This document shows, one piece after another, positions 21,881-29,498 of a stretch of 29,498 nt of DNA. Positions within the stretch are counted from its first letter, which is position 1. Each line of letters opens with the position of its first letter. Location: NCBI RefSeq assembly GCF_029870285.1, contig NZ_JACSYA010000048.1, positions 1-29,498 of the forward strand, in the 5' to 3' direction. Made by a program: the position numbers and the translations under genes. Source of the stretch: Delftia sp. PS-11 (lineage in GTDB: Bacteria > Pseudomonadota > Gammaproteobacteria > Burkholderiales > Burkholderiaceae_C). The notes under the pieces are model-generated. The model was not told the origin of the DNA and made no database searches. It worked only from the letters and a program-made list of their open reading frames with translations.

Positions 21881-22732
21881 ATGTCCAGCCCTGCGCTGCC
21901 CATGCGGCAGCGACCGATGCCGGAGCGCGAACAGCTCGATTTGTTCCGCGCCTTGCCGGGCGACATGGCGCCGCGCGACAGCCAGGACTTGATGGCCTTT
22001 CCGTTCTTTTCGTTAGCGAAATCGCGGCGCATCGCGCCCATCGACTTCCGCGCCAGTGGCATCACGATCCGCGTGGAAGGCACGCAGGAGCATGGTATCG
22101 CCACGATTTGGGATGCGGACGTGCTGATCTGGGCAGCCTCGCAGATCGTGGAGGCGCGCGACACGGGCTTGCGCCCGTCGCGGCTGATGCAGGCTACGCC
22201 CTACGAGATCCTGCGCTTCATCGGACGCGGTACGTCGCTGCGCGACTATCAGCGCCTCAAGGCCGCACTGGATCGGCTGCAATCCACGACGGTGGCCACG
22301 TCCATCCGCGAGACGACCGGGCGGCGCCTGCATCGCTTCTCGTGGATCAACGCGTGGAAGGAGCTGGCCGATGCCAAGGGCACGCCCTTGGGGCTGGAAC
22401 TGATCCTGCCGGACTGGTTCTATGCGGGCGTGCTCGATGCTGCCCTCGTGTTGACCATCGACCCGGCGTATTTCCGACTGATGGGCGGAATCGAGCGGTG
22501 GCTATACCGATTGGTGCGCAAGCATGCGGGGCGACAGCCTGCCGGCTGGCAATTCGACTTCCGGCACCTGCACCGCAAGTCGGGCAGCACGGCCAAGCCC
22601 TACGACTTCGCCTGCGATCTGCGCGCCCTGGTGGCGCGGCAGTCGCTGCCGGGCTACGTCCTGAGCATCGAACGGCTGGATGGCGCCGAGCTGCTGACCT
22701 TCCGGCCCGTGCCGTCCACGGCACGGGGATAA
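21881..22732 (+). CDS. repA: Replication initiator protein RepA
   Basis: 283-aa protein of the RPA/RepA initiator family found in Tn4371-like ICEs and broad-host-range plasmids. Recognisable stretches are LMAFPFFSLAKSRRIAPIDF (about 37-56), ATPYEILRFIGRGTSLRDYQRL and FSWINAWKELADAKG, followed by the second winged-helix half (PAYFRLMGGIERWLYRLVRKHAG). Such proteins bind iterons at the origin; three iterons lie 24 bp after its stop codon. The start is either ATG 21881 or GTG 21869; neither has a strong site and the ATG is preferred. Length and motifs look complete, so the element may replicate as a circle after excision. Confidence 0.88.
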   Translation: MSSPALPMRQRPMPEREQLDLFRALPGDMAPRDSQDLMAFPFFSLAKSRRIAPIDFRASGITIRVEGTQEHGIATIWDADVLIWAASQIVEARDTGLRPSRLMQATPYEILRFIGRGTSLRDYQRLKAALDRLQSTTVATSIRETTGRRLHRFSWINAWKELADAKGTPLGLELILPDWFYAGVLDAALVLTIDPAYFRLMGGIERWLYRLVRKHAGRQPAGWQFDFRHLHRKSGSTAKPYDFACDLRALVARQSLPGYVLSIERLDGAELLTFRPVPSTARG

Positions 22733-22756
22733 ACGGTGCGTGTCCTGTGGACGGGC

Positions 22757-22820
22757 TCGTGCTATCAGGCGTGCCCGGTATCGTGCTATCAGGCGTGGGA
22801 CTATCGTGCTATCAGGCGTG
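22757..22820 (+). repeat. Three iterons of the probable replication origin
   Basis: The 17-bp sequence TCGTGCTATCAGGCGTG occurs without mismatch at 22757-22773, 22781-22797 and 22804-22820. Starts are 24 and 23 bp apart, about two helical turns, so the copies face the same side of the DNA. They follow directly after repA, the usual position of RepA binding sites. Confidence 0.88.
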
Positions 22821-22895
22821 TCCATCGCCCGCAAAGCCGATGCTGGCGCGGGTTTTGGCCTCCCTTAACTTCCCTAACTTAAATTCTCTAACTGG
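22821..22895. other. AT-rich part of the probable oriV
   Basis: Just after the iterons, 22863-22893 is strikingly AT-rich for this region, with repeated CTTAACTT, CCTAACTT and TCTAACT blocks. An AT-rich stretch with short repeats next to iterons is the usual place where an origin opens. No consensus DnaA box was recognised. Confidence 0.6.
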
Positions 22896-22997
22896 TAGTA
22901 GCAGCGCCGCGCCTCCGTGGACAACCGCCAAGCCGGTGAACGAGAGCCACGCAAACCAGCAGCGACAGCCAGGTTTTCCAGCAGGGAGGACCGGGCC

Positions 22998-23636
22998 ATG
23001 ATCGTTGCTTTGCTCAACCAGAAAGGCGGCGTGGGCAAGACCACGTTCGCCACCCACATCGCCGGCGAGCTGGCGATGCGCGGGCAGTCGGTCATCCTGC
23101 TGGATGCCGACCCGCAAGGCTCCGCGCTGGACTGGACGCAGCGCAGGAGCCAGCAAGGCTTGCCCAGGCTGTTCAGCGCCGTGGGCCTGGCACGCGAAAC
23201 CTTGCACCAGGAGGCGCCAGAACTCGCCAGGCGGGCCGATCACGTCGTCATCGACGGGCCGCCACGCATCGCGGCGCTGGCGCGCTCCGCGCTGCTGGCG
23301 GCAGAGCGCGTGCTGATTCCGGTGCAGCCCAGCCCCTACGACCTGTGGGCCAGCGCGGAGATGGTGGCGCTGATCCGCGAGGCGCAGGTGTTTCGGCCTG
23401 CGCTGCGCGCGGCCTTCGTCATTAACCGGCGCGTCAGCACGACGGTGATTGGGCGCGAAGCACGCGGCGCACTGGCCGAGCAGCCGCTGCCCGCGCTGCG
23501 CGCGGAGGTGCATCAGCGCATTGTGTTCGCCGACAGCGTCGCCGCTGGCCGGCTAGCACGTGAGACGGCGCCTGGCAGCGCCGCTGCGCGAGAAATCACC
23601 GCGCTGGTGGACGAACTGCTGCGGTGGCCGTTATGA
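22998..23636 (+). CDS. parA: ParA-family partition ATPase
   Basis: 212-aa Walker-type ATPase. The deviant Walker A KGGVGKTT is at about residues 10-17, the A' motif LLDADPQGSALDW at about 34-46 and the Walker B-like HVVIDGPPR near 80-88. Small ParA proteins of this kind (lacking an N-terminal DNA-binding domain) move and segregate plasmids or ICE circles together with a small partner. The start follows GGGAGGA (22984-22990); the open frame further upstream overlaps the origin and is not used. Its stop overlaps the next start (ATGA at 23633-23636), so the two are likely made together. Confidence 0.93.
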   Translation: MIVALLNQKGGVGKTTFATHIAGELAMRGQSVILLDADPQGSALDWTQRRSQQGLPRLFSAVGLARETLHQEAPELARRADHVVIDGPPRIAALARSALLAAERVLIPVQPSPYDLWASAEMVALIREAQVFRPALRAAFVINRRVSTTVIGREARGALAEQPLPALRAEVHQRIVFADSVAAGRLARETAPGSAAAREITALVDELLRWPL

Positions 23637-23896
23637 GCAGTCCCGCCAGCAAACGGACGGGCAAGCGCGTTGGCATCGGCGCGCGACCGCCCGCGAATCC
23701 GCACGTCGAGGCGTGGATTCGCGAGGGTAGCGCCGACGACCTGCACAAGGGCGATCTCTACACGGCCCGCCTGACCCTCGACATCACGCCCGCCATGCGT
23801 TCGCGCATCAAGGTGTCGGCCTTCACGCAAGGCGTGACGGTGGCCGACCTGTTGCGCGCTTTGCTGGAGCGCGAATTCCCGGAGAAGTCTCCATGA
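23633..23896 (+). CDS. Small partition-associated protein (ParB-like partner)
   Basis: 87-aa protein coupled to parA by ATGA overlap and to the DUF2840 gene by another (23893-23896). The N-terminus is basic and flexible (KRTGKRVGIGARPP). The C-terminal part (ARLTLDITPAMRSRIKVSAF, then GVTVADLLRALLEREF) reads like a ribbon-helix-helix: a beta strand followed by two helices. Small RHH proteins such as ParG partner with small ParA ATPases by binding the centromere, and that is the likely role. In Tn4371-like elements the gene at this place is usually called parB. It is unrelated to the long ParB-family protein at the left of the window. Confidence 0.75.
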   Translation: MSSPASKRTGKRVGIGARPPANPHVEAWIREGSADDLHKGDLYTARLTLDITPAMRSRIKVSAFTQGVTVADLLRALLEREFPEKSP

Positions 23897-24417
23897 CCAC
23901 ACCCGTTTCGACAGCATTGCCGCTGTCATCTGCCCTGCCAGTCGGCCGAGCCGGCGGCGTGCCGCTGACACGCTTTGCGCTCGCGTACATCGACCAGCGC
24001 TTCGACCTCTACCTGCGCTTCGGTGATCCTGCTCGCATCATCCGGTTCGACCGCTGGCGCCGCTGCGCGGTGTTCACGCCTAACGCGGTTCTGTGCCGCA
24101 TCCGTTGGCAGGCCAACGACTACGGCACGATCCGCTGGCAGCTCATGGTGATGCAGGCTTGCATGTCGATGGATGGCGCGCAGCGCATCCCCGGCGTGCA
24201 GCCGGGCGCGCGCCTGTTGCTGCACGCCGAGGGCGAGCAATCGGTGCGCGCCGTGCTGGAGTGCATCGACGCCATCGAGGCACTGGGCATCACGCCCGCT
24301 ACCGCCTCGCCCGCGTACTGGTGCACGCTGGGCAATCGGCTCGCGGCGCGCTTGCCGCTGCCCGAGTACAGCGCCGAGCGGCATGCCGCCCGGCTGGCCG
24401 GGAGGGTGTTGCCATGA
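23893..24417 (+). CDS. DUF2840 domain-containing protein
   Basis: 174-aa protein of the DUF2840 family. Landmarks are VPLTRFALAYIDQRFDLYLRFG (about 23-44), ARIIRFDRWRRCAVF and RIRWQANDYGTIRWQLMVMQA. The family is found in ICE and plasmid transfer regions next to traF-like genes; its function is not established. Both ends overlap the neighbouring genes by four bases (ATGA), so it belongs to the parA-traF translation unit. No signal peptide or membrane segment is visible, which suggests a cytoplasmic protein. Confidence 0.85.
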   Translation: MTTPVSTALPLSSALPVGRAGGVPLTRFALAYIDQRFDLYLRFGDPARIIRFDRWRRCAVFTPNAVLCRIRWQANDYGTIRWQLMVMQACMSMDGAQRIPGVQPGARLLLHAEGEQSVRAVLECIDAIEALGITPATASPAYWCTLGNRLAARLPLPEYSAERHAARLAGRVLP

Positions 24418-24977
24418 CGGCCCATCCTCGCCCCCGCCTGCGCGCTCGCCTTGTGCTGGCGGGTCTGTCCGCCTGCGGCCTCGCTGCGCTGGCCTGGGCC
24501 TCCTTCGTGCATCCGCTGCCGCGCTTGACCTACAACCCGTCCGACAGCGTGGCGGTCGGCTGGTATCGCGTCGATCCGCTCGACCATCGCGCCAGCTTGC
24601 CGCCACGTCTGTTGTCCGTGGGCAGCATCGTACTGGTGCCGCTGCCTGCCGAGGCTGCCGCGCTCGCTGCGCAGCGCGGCTACCTGCCGACGCGAATTCC
24701 TCTGCTCAAGCGCGTGGGCGCGGTGGCGCCGCAGGAAGTGTGTATCGCCGACGGTAGAGTCCGCATCGATGGCGTGCCTTCGGCCGCCGTGCTGCCTGCC
24801 GATCGCTGGCGCCGGCCGCTGCCATCCTGGTCGCAGTGCCGCCGCCTTCGGCCTGGCGAGCTGTTTCTGCTCAGCGTCAGCAATCCGGCATCGTTCGACA
24901 GCCGGTATTTCGGGCCGGTCAGCGCAGCCGCCGTGATCGGCGTTGCGCGCCCGGTCTGGCTGGAGTCTCGCCCATGA
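24414..24977 (+). CDS. traF: S26-family signal peptidase, TraF-like conjugation protease
   Basis: 187-aa membrane-anchored serine protease. One hydrophobic segment at about residues 12-31 would place the body in the periplasm. The catalytic Ser lies in NPSDSVAVGWY (probably Ser45), the general-base Lys in PLLKRVGA (Lys99), and the last conserved box is FDSRYFGPV (161-169). TraF-type proteases mature and cyclise the conjugative pilin TrbC in RP4-like systems; the same role is likely here, acting with trb genes expected outside the window. The start overlaps the DUF2840 stop by ATGA. No truncation is seen. Confidence 0.88.
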   Translation: MTAHPRPRLRARLVLAGLSACGLAALAWASFVHPLPRLTYNPSDSVAVGWYRVDPLDHRASLPPRLLSVGSIVLVPLPAEAAALAAQRGYLPTRIPLLKRVGAVAPQEVCIADGRVRIDGVPSAAVLPADRWRRPLPSWSQCRRLRPGELFLLSVSNPASFDSRYFGPVSAAAVIGVARPVWLESRP

Positions 24978-25252
24978 TGGCCGCCGATTCGCTGCACGTC
25001 GCCGTGCATCTCATCGTGCCATCGGGCGTGTCGCTCCGCTGTTCGTCGCCGTGTCGTCGCGCGTGCAGTGCGTGTGCATTCGCACCGCACTTCGCGCTGC
25101 CTCCGGCGCAGCCGTGCCACGTGCAGGCGTCTTGCCTCGAATGCGGCTGGCCTGCGGCCATCGCCGTGTCCGCCGGGGCGCTGGCAGCGGGGGCAGCAGC
25201 GCCGCCAGGCCGCAAGTGCTGGGCGCGAGAGCCTGGGGTGCCAGGGGGGTAA
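24974..25252 (+). CDS. Possible small hypothetical gene coupled to traF
   Basis: A 92-codon frame starts with ATG overlapping the traF stop (ATGA) and ends with TAA at 25252. The product is Cys/Ala/Pro-rich and matches no family I know. Another frame (24943-25440) is also open through the whole gap, as can happen by chance in very GC-rich DNA. The overlap is the only support for a real gene. The stop codon lies within the candidate oriT. Confidence 0.3.
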   Translation: MMAADSLHVAVHLIVPSGVSLRCSSPCRRACSACAFAPHFALPPAQPCHVQASCLECGWPAAIAVSAGALAAGAAAPPGRKCWAREPGVPGG

Positions 25253-25436
25253 ATGCGGAAGGCAAGACAAAAGGGGGCGGCACCTGTCGGCCCGCAAAGC
25301 GAGTCTGCACGTGGAGGTGGCGCGGCACGGAGCGGCTTCGCCGCCGTGCCGCTGGGGGTGCCAGTCTCGCGTCAATGCGGGCTTGCACGCGTGCTTCGCA
25401 CGATGGCCTACGCCTCGACTTCCAGGGAGAGATGTC
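24978..25436. other. traF-relaxase gap, probably holding the transfer origin
   Basis: Besides the doubtful small frame above, it contains a purine-rich tract near 25250-25290 with the candidate oriT, and a strong hairpin at 25322-25352: GCGGCACG and CGTGCCGC as outer arms, GCGGC and GCCGC as inner arms, and a 2-nt bulge. AGGGAGA at 25424-25430 is the relaxase ribosome binding site. Confidence 0.5.
25232..25260 (+). other. Candidate oriT: inverted repeat plus nic-like TAAATGCG
   Basis: CCTGG (25232-25236) and CCAGG (25241-25245) form a small inverted repeat, followed 4 nt later by TAAATGCG (25250-25257). Origins of the RSF1010 type have an inverted repeat directly before TAAGTGCG, where the relaxase nicks. 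The position, about 180 bp upstream of the relaxase gene in an otherwise gene-poor gap, also fits. The similarity is short, so this remains a candidate. Confidence 0.42.
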
Positions 25437-27425
25437 ATGACCAACCGCCGCGACGACGATTTCCGCATCAGCCCAAGCGCCCCAAAAAACAGGCGCCAGG
25501 GATTCATCGCCAAGGTGCTCGAGCAGACCGGCAAGGCCAGTGGCGGCAAGTCCTCGGTGCGCCGTCCGGCATCGACCGGCGGCGGCAAGATCACCGGCCA
25601 GCGGCCTGGCTCGCGCCTGGGGCGCGGCCATACGGCGGCGCGGTTTGCGGGCGCGAAGCTCACATCCATGTCGCGGCGTGTGACTATCAAAACATTGCTG
25701 GTCAACCAGCAGCGGGCCAGCCCGCAGTCGCTCGCCAAGCACCTGTGCTACGTGGAGCGCGATGGTGTGGGCCGTGATGGTGAGCAGGGTCGGGCCTATG
25801 GACCCCAGAGCGATGATGCCGATCTTGACACCTTCAAGGAACGCTGTGCCGAGGACCGGCACCATTTCCGCTTCATCCTCTCGCCCGAGGATGGCGCGGA
25901 GCTGGAAGACTTGCGCACATACACGCGGCACCTGATGGGGCGCATGGAAGCCGACCTGGGCACGCGGCTGGAATGGGTGGCAGTCGATCACTGGAACACC
26001 GACAACCCGCACACCCACCTGATCGTGCGTGGGCGCGACGATACCGGTAGAGACCTAATCATTGCGGGCGACTACATCGCCGATGGATTCCGACATCGCG
26101 CCGCCGAACTGGCGACCGAATGGTTGGGGCCGCGCACCGAGCTGGAGATCCAGCAGACCTTGCGACGGGAAGTGGAACAGGAGCGGTGGACGAACCTGGA
26201 TCGCACGTTGAAGCTTGAGGCTGGCGACAATGGCCAAGTGCAGATTGAACGCTTCAACGAGCTGCGGCTGCAACGCCAGCGCCTGCTGCTGATCGGCCGC
26301 CTGCAGCGGTTGCAGCGTCTGGGCCTGGCCGACGAAGTTCAGCCCGGCACCTGGACCATTCATGCCGATGCCGAGAAGACCTTGCGCGCCCTGGGCGCGC
26401 GTGGCGACATCATCCGCGCGATGCAGCGGGCCATGAGCGGCGAACCGCGCGAACTGGCGGTGTTCGAGCCAGGGGAGGATGGCCGCACGATCGTCGGCCG
26501 CGTGGCCGCCAGGGGGCTGGCAGACGAACTGCACGACCGGGGCTATCTAGTCATCGACGGGACCGATGGAAAAGCCCACTATGTTGCGCTGAACGCCCGC
26601 GACGAGCTGGCGAACTACCCGGTTGGCGCGGTGGTGGAAGTGCGCGGTTCCGCTGACGTGCGCGCGGCCGACCGCAACGTCGCTGCGCTGGTGAGCAATG
26701 GCCTGTACCGCACCGACCATCACCTCGCTATCGTGCAAGGGCAGGCCGTGTTGGGCCGCGACCCGCATGAGGTGGTGGCGGCCCATGTGCGTCGGCTGGA
26801 AGCTCTGCGCCGGGCCGGCATCGTGGAGCGTCTGACCGAGGGGTTGTGGAAAGTGCCTGCCGACCTGCCCGAGCGTGGCCGTCAGTACGACGCCCAACGC
26901 CTTGGCGGCGTAGCCGTGGAGCTGAAATCGCGCCTGCCCATTGAGCGGCAGGCCCGTTTCATCGGCGCTACCTGGCTCGACCAACAGCTGATCCGCGGTG
27001 GCCGAGGACTGGGTGACATGGGCTTTGGTAGCGAGACGAGGCAGGCCATGGAGCAGCGTGCCGATTTCCTGGCCGAACAGGGACTGGCTGAGCGGCGCGG
27101 CCAGCGGGTGATTGTTGCGCGAAACCTGCTGGCGACTCTATGCAACCGGGAACTGACGCAGGCCGCCAAGTACATTGCCGCCGAAACGGGTTTGGTGCAT
27201 TGCCCCGTAGCTGATGGTCAGCGTGTGGTCGGCATCTACCGACGCAGCCTCATATTGAACAGCGGACGTTATGCACTGGTCGATGACGGAAGGGGTTTCA
27301 GCCTGGTGCCGTGGAAGCCGGTGATTGAAAAGTCCCTGGGGCAGCAACTTGCCGCGACGGTGCGCGGCGGTGGAGTGTCATGGGAAATTGGTCGATCACT
27401 TGGAAAAAGCATAGGGGGCACCTGA
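25437..27425 (+). CDS. VirD2/MobP-type relaxase with DUF3363
   Basis: 662-aa DNA relaxase that should nick oriT and pilot the strand during conjugation. The N-terminal 75 residues are basic. The HUH endonuclease domain follows: HLCYVERDG (102-110) carries the candidate catalytic Tyr105, RHHFRFILSPED (141-152) the second motif, and DHWNTDNPHTHLIVRG (184-199) the metal-binding histidines. The remainder, about 230-662, is the DUF3363 region (for example LADELHDRGYLVIDG and RYALVDDGRGFSLVPW) and seems complete. The start is supported by AGGGAGA at 25424-25430. In Tn4371-like elements the counterpart is called rlxS. Transcription is rightward and convergent with the chemoreceptor gene. Confidence 0.9.
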   Translation: MTNRRDDDFRISPSAPKNRRQGFIAKVLEQTGKASGGKSSVRRPASTGGGKITGQRPGSRLGRGHTAARFAGAKLTSMSRRVTIKTLLVNQQRASPQSLAKHLCYVERDGVGRDGEQGRAYGPQSDDADLDTFKERCAEDRHHFRFILSPEDGAELEDLRTYTRHLMGRMEADLGTRLEWVAVDHWNTDNPHTHLIVRGRDDTGRDLIIAGDYIADGFRHRAAELATEWLGPRTELEIQQTLRREVEQERWTNLDRTLKLEAGDNGQVQIERFNELRLQRQRLLLIGRLQRLQRLGLADEVQPGTWTIHADAEKTLRALGARGDIIRAMQRAMSGEPRELAVFEPGEDGRTIVGRVAARGLADELHDRGYLVIDGTDGKAHYVALNARDELANYPVGAVVEVRGSADVRAADRNVAALVSNGLYRTDHHLAIVQGQAVLGRDPHEVVAAHVRRLEALRRAGIVERLTEGLWKVPADLPERGRQYDAQRLGGVAVELKSRLPIERQARFIGATWLDQQLIRGGRGLGDMGFGSETRQAMEQRADFLAEQGLAERRGQRVIVARNLLATLCNRELTQAAKYIAAETGLVHCPVADGQRVVGIYRRSLILNSGRYALVDDGRGFSLVPWKPVIEKSLGQQLAATVRGGGVSWEIGRSLGKSIGGT

Positions 27426-27572
27426 CAGATGCGAATAGATCAATTCGCCAGCAGAAATCCAATTTGGCGGACTACTTCAACCTACGTGACGGAGTACGTC
27501 GAGTGTTCTGGATCCGACTTGTCGTCGCAACAACAACACGCCTTTGCCATCCCGGCTATCTGCTGCTGGCTT

Positions 27573-29180
27573 TCAGAAATGGACCTTTCGCCGCAGTTCC
27601 ACGGCGTCGATCTGCGACAAAGTGGCTTCACCGCGCTCGAGGCGGAATAGGCGCATTGAGTTGCTCACACCGTGCACTTGACCTCGTAGCGACTGCGCGG
27701 CTGCAGCCAGCTCCTCCACCATCGCAGCGTTCTGTTGGGTGATCGAGTCCATATGGGCCACTGCGGCATTCACCTGCGATATCCCGGTTTGCTGCTCCTC
27801 GGCCGCGGTGCTGATTTCCACCAGCAAGGCACTGACGCGTTGCACGGCGGTCAGTGCTTCCGCCATGCGATCACGCGCTTCGCCTGTAGCCTTAGTGCCC
27901 GATGTCACGCGTTCAGCCGACTCGGCGATGAGCTGCTTGATATCGCGCGCCGCCTGCGTGGTGCGTGCAGACAGCGTGCGCACCTCCGAAGCCACCACCG
28001 CAAAGCCCCGCCCAGCGTCGCCTGCACGTGCCGCCTCTACGGCGGCGTTCAACGCAAGAATGTTGGTCTGGAATGCCACACCTTCGATAAGGTGCACGAT
28101 GTCGCCGATGTGCCGCGACGATTCAGTAATGCCTTGCATCGTCTGGCTCATGGCCTGCACTGCATCGTTGCTGCGCTGTGTGATGCCAGATGCCTCTTCT
28201 GCAAAACGGGCACCACGGCTGGCAGCCTGAGCGCTGTTTTGCACCGTGACGTTGATCTCTTCCATTGCTGCGGCAGTTTGCTGCAGGCTGCCCGCCTGGT
28301 TCTCGGTACGGGATGAGAGGTCGTGGTTACCGGCAACGACCTCCCGCACGGCAACCTCCAGGTTTCCTACCTCCTGGCGCACATCGCTCACCACAGTTCG
28401 CAGATTCACGCTAAGTTGGAAAAGTGCGCGCTGAAGGTTGCCGACGTTGCCGCTGGCCCCTGTATGCACGGAATGCGACAGATTTCCTGACGCCAATTGA
28501 TTGGCATCGTGAACGAGCTCCTGCAGTGGTGCGACGGCCAGCGTGTGGGTCAGAAACGACGATACACCCACGGCTATCACGGCCGCAGTCCCGGTGAGCA
28601 GCCAGGGCGCATCTGCCCACGAGAGCAGTAGCGGAACCATCACTGCCAGGGCTATCACCAGCAGCAGGCGCATGGAAACGGAAGGGGCCAGCAGCCGAAC
28701 CAGTCGGCCGCCCAGGTCCTGCCGCAGTACGGCACCATGGCGTAGCGTATGGACAAGACGGTCTGCCTGAGCCTCGGCGCGCATGGTGGCATAGAGCCTT
28801 TCGGCAAACAGCACCTTTCTGCGATCAGGAAGCGTGCGCACCGACAGGTAGCCTGTGATCTGGTCGCCCTCACGCAATGGCGTGACGTTTGCCTGCACCC
28901 AGTAAAAGTCTCCGTTCTTGCGTCGGTTCTTTACGAGACCTGTCCAGGGAAGGCCTGCAGATATGGTCTGCCACAGATCGCGGAAAGCTTCGGCGGGCAT
29001 GTCAGGGTGGCGGATCAGATTGTGGGGATGGCCCAGCAACTCCTCTTGTGTAAAGCCGCTCACGTCAATGAACGCGGGGTTGCAGTAGGTGATACGGCCT
29101 TTGGTATCGGTGACCGAGACCAAAGTGTCAGACTCTGGAAACTTGTACTCCTGGCTGGTGACAGGCAGATTGACTCTCAT
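27573..29180 (-). CDS. Aer-like methyl-accepting chemotaxis protein with PAS domain
   Basis: 535-aa chemoreceptor without a periplasmic domain. The N-terminal PAS domain (about 12-118) has the Aer pattern: [34 protein letters not shown] and [11 protein letters not shown]. In Aer it binds FAD and senses redox state or oxygen. Two hydrophobic segments at about 168-188 and 192-212 form a membrane hairpin, then a HAMP-like linker ([19 protein letters not shown]). The signalling domain has the conserved hairpin tip [20 protein letters not shown] (367-387). No C-terminal CheR-binding pentapeptide is present. It lies 16 bp after an EAL-domain gene on the same strand, so both may be co-transcribed. 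As the gene follows an ICE relaxase, it is probably cargo or the start of chromosomal sequence. Confidence 0.92.
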   Translation of the reverse strand: MRVNLPVTSQEYKFPESDTLVSVTDTKGRITYCNPAFIDVSGFTQEELLGHPHNLIRHPDMPAEAFRDLWQTISAGLPWTGLVKNRRKNGDFYWVQANVTPLREGDQITGYLSVRTLPDRRKVLFAERLYATMRAEAQADRLVHTLRHGAVLRQDLGGRLVRLLAPSVSMRLLLVIALAVMVPLLLSWADAPWLLTGTAAVIAVGVSSFLTHTLAVAPLQELVHDANQLASGNLSHSVHTGASGNVGNLQRALFQLSVNLRTVVSDVRQEVGNLEVAVREVVAGNHDLSSRTENQAGSLQQTAAAMEEINVTVQNSAQAASRGARFAEEASGITQRSNDAVQAMSQTMQGITESSRHIGDIVHLIEGVAFQTNILALNAAVEAARAGDAGRGFAVVASEVRTLSARTTQAARDIKQLIAESAERVTSGTKATGEARDRMAEALTAVQRVSALLVEISTAAEEQQTGISQVNAAVAHMDSITQQNAAMVEELAAAAQSLRGQVHGVSNSMRLFRLERGEATLSQIDAVELRRKVHF

Positions 29181-29196
29181 AGGGAACTCGCGCTTT

Positions 29197-29498
29197 TTAT
29201 TGCCGTGGGGAAAGGCTAGACGGCTGAGCTAACCAGTTGCTCGCCAACTCGCCTGCTGAAACAGCTTTTGAAAAGAAGAAGCCTTGCACCTCGTCGCACT
29301 GCAGCTCACGAAGTTTGTCTACTTGGCTTTGTGTTTCCACGCCTTCTGCGATCGTCGACAACTGGAGTGCATGGGCCATGTGAACAATGGCGGTCACGAT
29401 GGCGAGGCTGCTGGGTTCGCTGAACATGCAGCGCACAAAAGACATGTCGATCTTGAGCCGCGACACGGGAAAGCCCTGAAGCCGCGCCAGCGAGGAGT
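29197..29498 (-). CDS. EAL-domain cyclic-di-GMP phosphodiesterase, C-terminal part
   Basis: The gene enters from the right edge of the window; about 99 C-terminal residues are visible. Reading the frame to the edge gives [21 protein letters not shown], then [15 protein letters not shown] and [17 protein letters not shown]. These are the late EAL motifs: the KID lysine, the EGVE glutamate and the QGFFFSKP-like turn (here KA replaces KP). EAL enzymes hydrolyse cyclic-di-GMP. Whether a GGDEF or sensor domain precedes it cannot be seen. The neighbouring downstream chemoreceptor suggests a motility-related pair. Confidence 0.88.
   Translation of the reverse strand, partial: SSLARLQGFPVSRLKIDMSFVRCMFSEPSSLAIVTAIVHMAHALQLSTIAEGVETQSQVDKLRELQCDEVQGFFFSKAVSAGELASNWLAQPSSLSPRQ

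Larger units (their letters stand above)
1..27425. mobile_element. Partial Tn4371-like ICE (or related plasmid) backbone with accessory block
   Basis: Backbone genes are seen on both sides of an accessory region. DUF932 and ParB-family genes lie to the left. DUF736, XRE, DUF2958, DUF2285, AlpA-like, RepA, ParA, DUF2840, TraF-like peptidase and a DUF3363 relaxase lie to the right. This set and order are typical of Tn4371-type ICEs and relatives. The backbone is strongly GC-rich, while 3790-17774 is visibly less so and carries defence genes and insertion sequences, as expected of a variable cargo region. Integrase, att sites and the type IV secretion genes are outside the window. The right limit is set at the last backbone gene seen; the following chemoreceptor may be further cargo. 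A plasmid with the same backbone cannot be excluded. Confidence 0.72.

Noticed and set aside
22757..22820. Short CRISPR array
   Set aside because: The repeats are 17 bp with only 6-7 bp between them and sit after repA, which fits iterons; no cas genes are present.
24943..25440. 165-codon frame spanning the traF-relaxase gap and touching the relaxase start
   Set aside because: Strongly Arg/Ala/Gly-rich, starts inside traF without a ribosome binding site and crosses the candidate oriT and hairpin; likely chance in GC-rich DNA.
25253..25777. 174-codon frame overlapping the relaxase 5' end
   Set aside because: Its second half is an out-of-frame reading of the relaxase, and no proper ribosome binding site precedes it.
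27380..27742. 120-codon frame between the relaxase and the chemoreceptor
   Set aside because: It overlaps both real genes out of frame and has no family likeness.
1..29498. tRNA or rRNA genes and an att site
   Set aside because: No tRNA-like cloverleaf, rRNA signature or long direct repeat framing the element was noticed by eye.

Overview
The window is part of a GC-rich proteobacterial integrative and conjugative element (ICE), or a plasmid of the same type. Gene content and order (repA, parA, a small partition gene, a DUF2840 gene, traF-like peptidase, relaxase) resemble the Tn4371 family of Burkholderiales, Pseudomonas and Xanthomonadales. That placement is from memory of family organisation, not from a search. 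No integrase, tRNA, rRNA, CRISPR array or complete att site was seen, so the element ends lie outside the window.

Layout. (1) 1-3789: a structured leader, a DUF932 gene, a large ParB-family gene and a small hypothetical gene, closed by a 13-bp hairpin. (2) 3790-17774: an accessory block less GC-rich than the backbone. It holds a tightly overlapping three-gene operon: a SIR2-like NADase candidate, a 191-aa middle protein and an SMC/Rad50-like ATPase with a CPVC zinc hook. This is the architecture of the Lamassu / ABC-three-component defence family. It is followed by an IS3-family (IS2 group) element interrupted by an IS1111-type IS110 element, then by a 1790-aa STAND/NACHT-like NTPase with an N-terminal nuclease-like domain (Avs-like). 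(3) 18580-24977: backbone genes: a nested inverted-repeat leader and DUF736 gene; a TTG-started XRE regulator divergent from a DUF2958 gene over interlocked promoters; DUF2285, AlpA-like HTH and RepA genes; three iterons plus an AT-rich stretch (probable oriV); ParA, a small partition protein, DUF2840 and an S26/TraF peptidase in an overlapping run. (4) 24978-27425: a candidate oriT and a VirD2-like DUF3363 relaxase. (5) 27573-29498, minus strand: an Aer-like PAS chemoreceptor preceded by the 3' end of an EAL-domain gene, probably cargo.

Working picture: the backbone supplies replication, partition and DNA processing for transfer. The accessory block carries two probable anti-phage modules of different types, separated by a nested insertion. 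The most interesting points are the SIR2-middle-SMC operon, the nuclease-STAND giant, the IS1111 insertion exactly at the orfA/orfB junction of its host IS with a candidate guide-RNA region, and several strongly folded leaders (upstream of the DUF932, DUF736, DUF2958 and AlpA-like genes).
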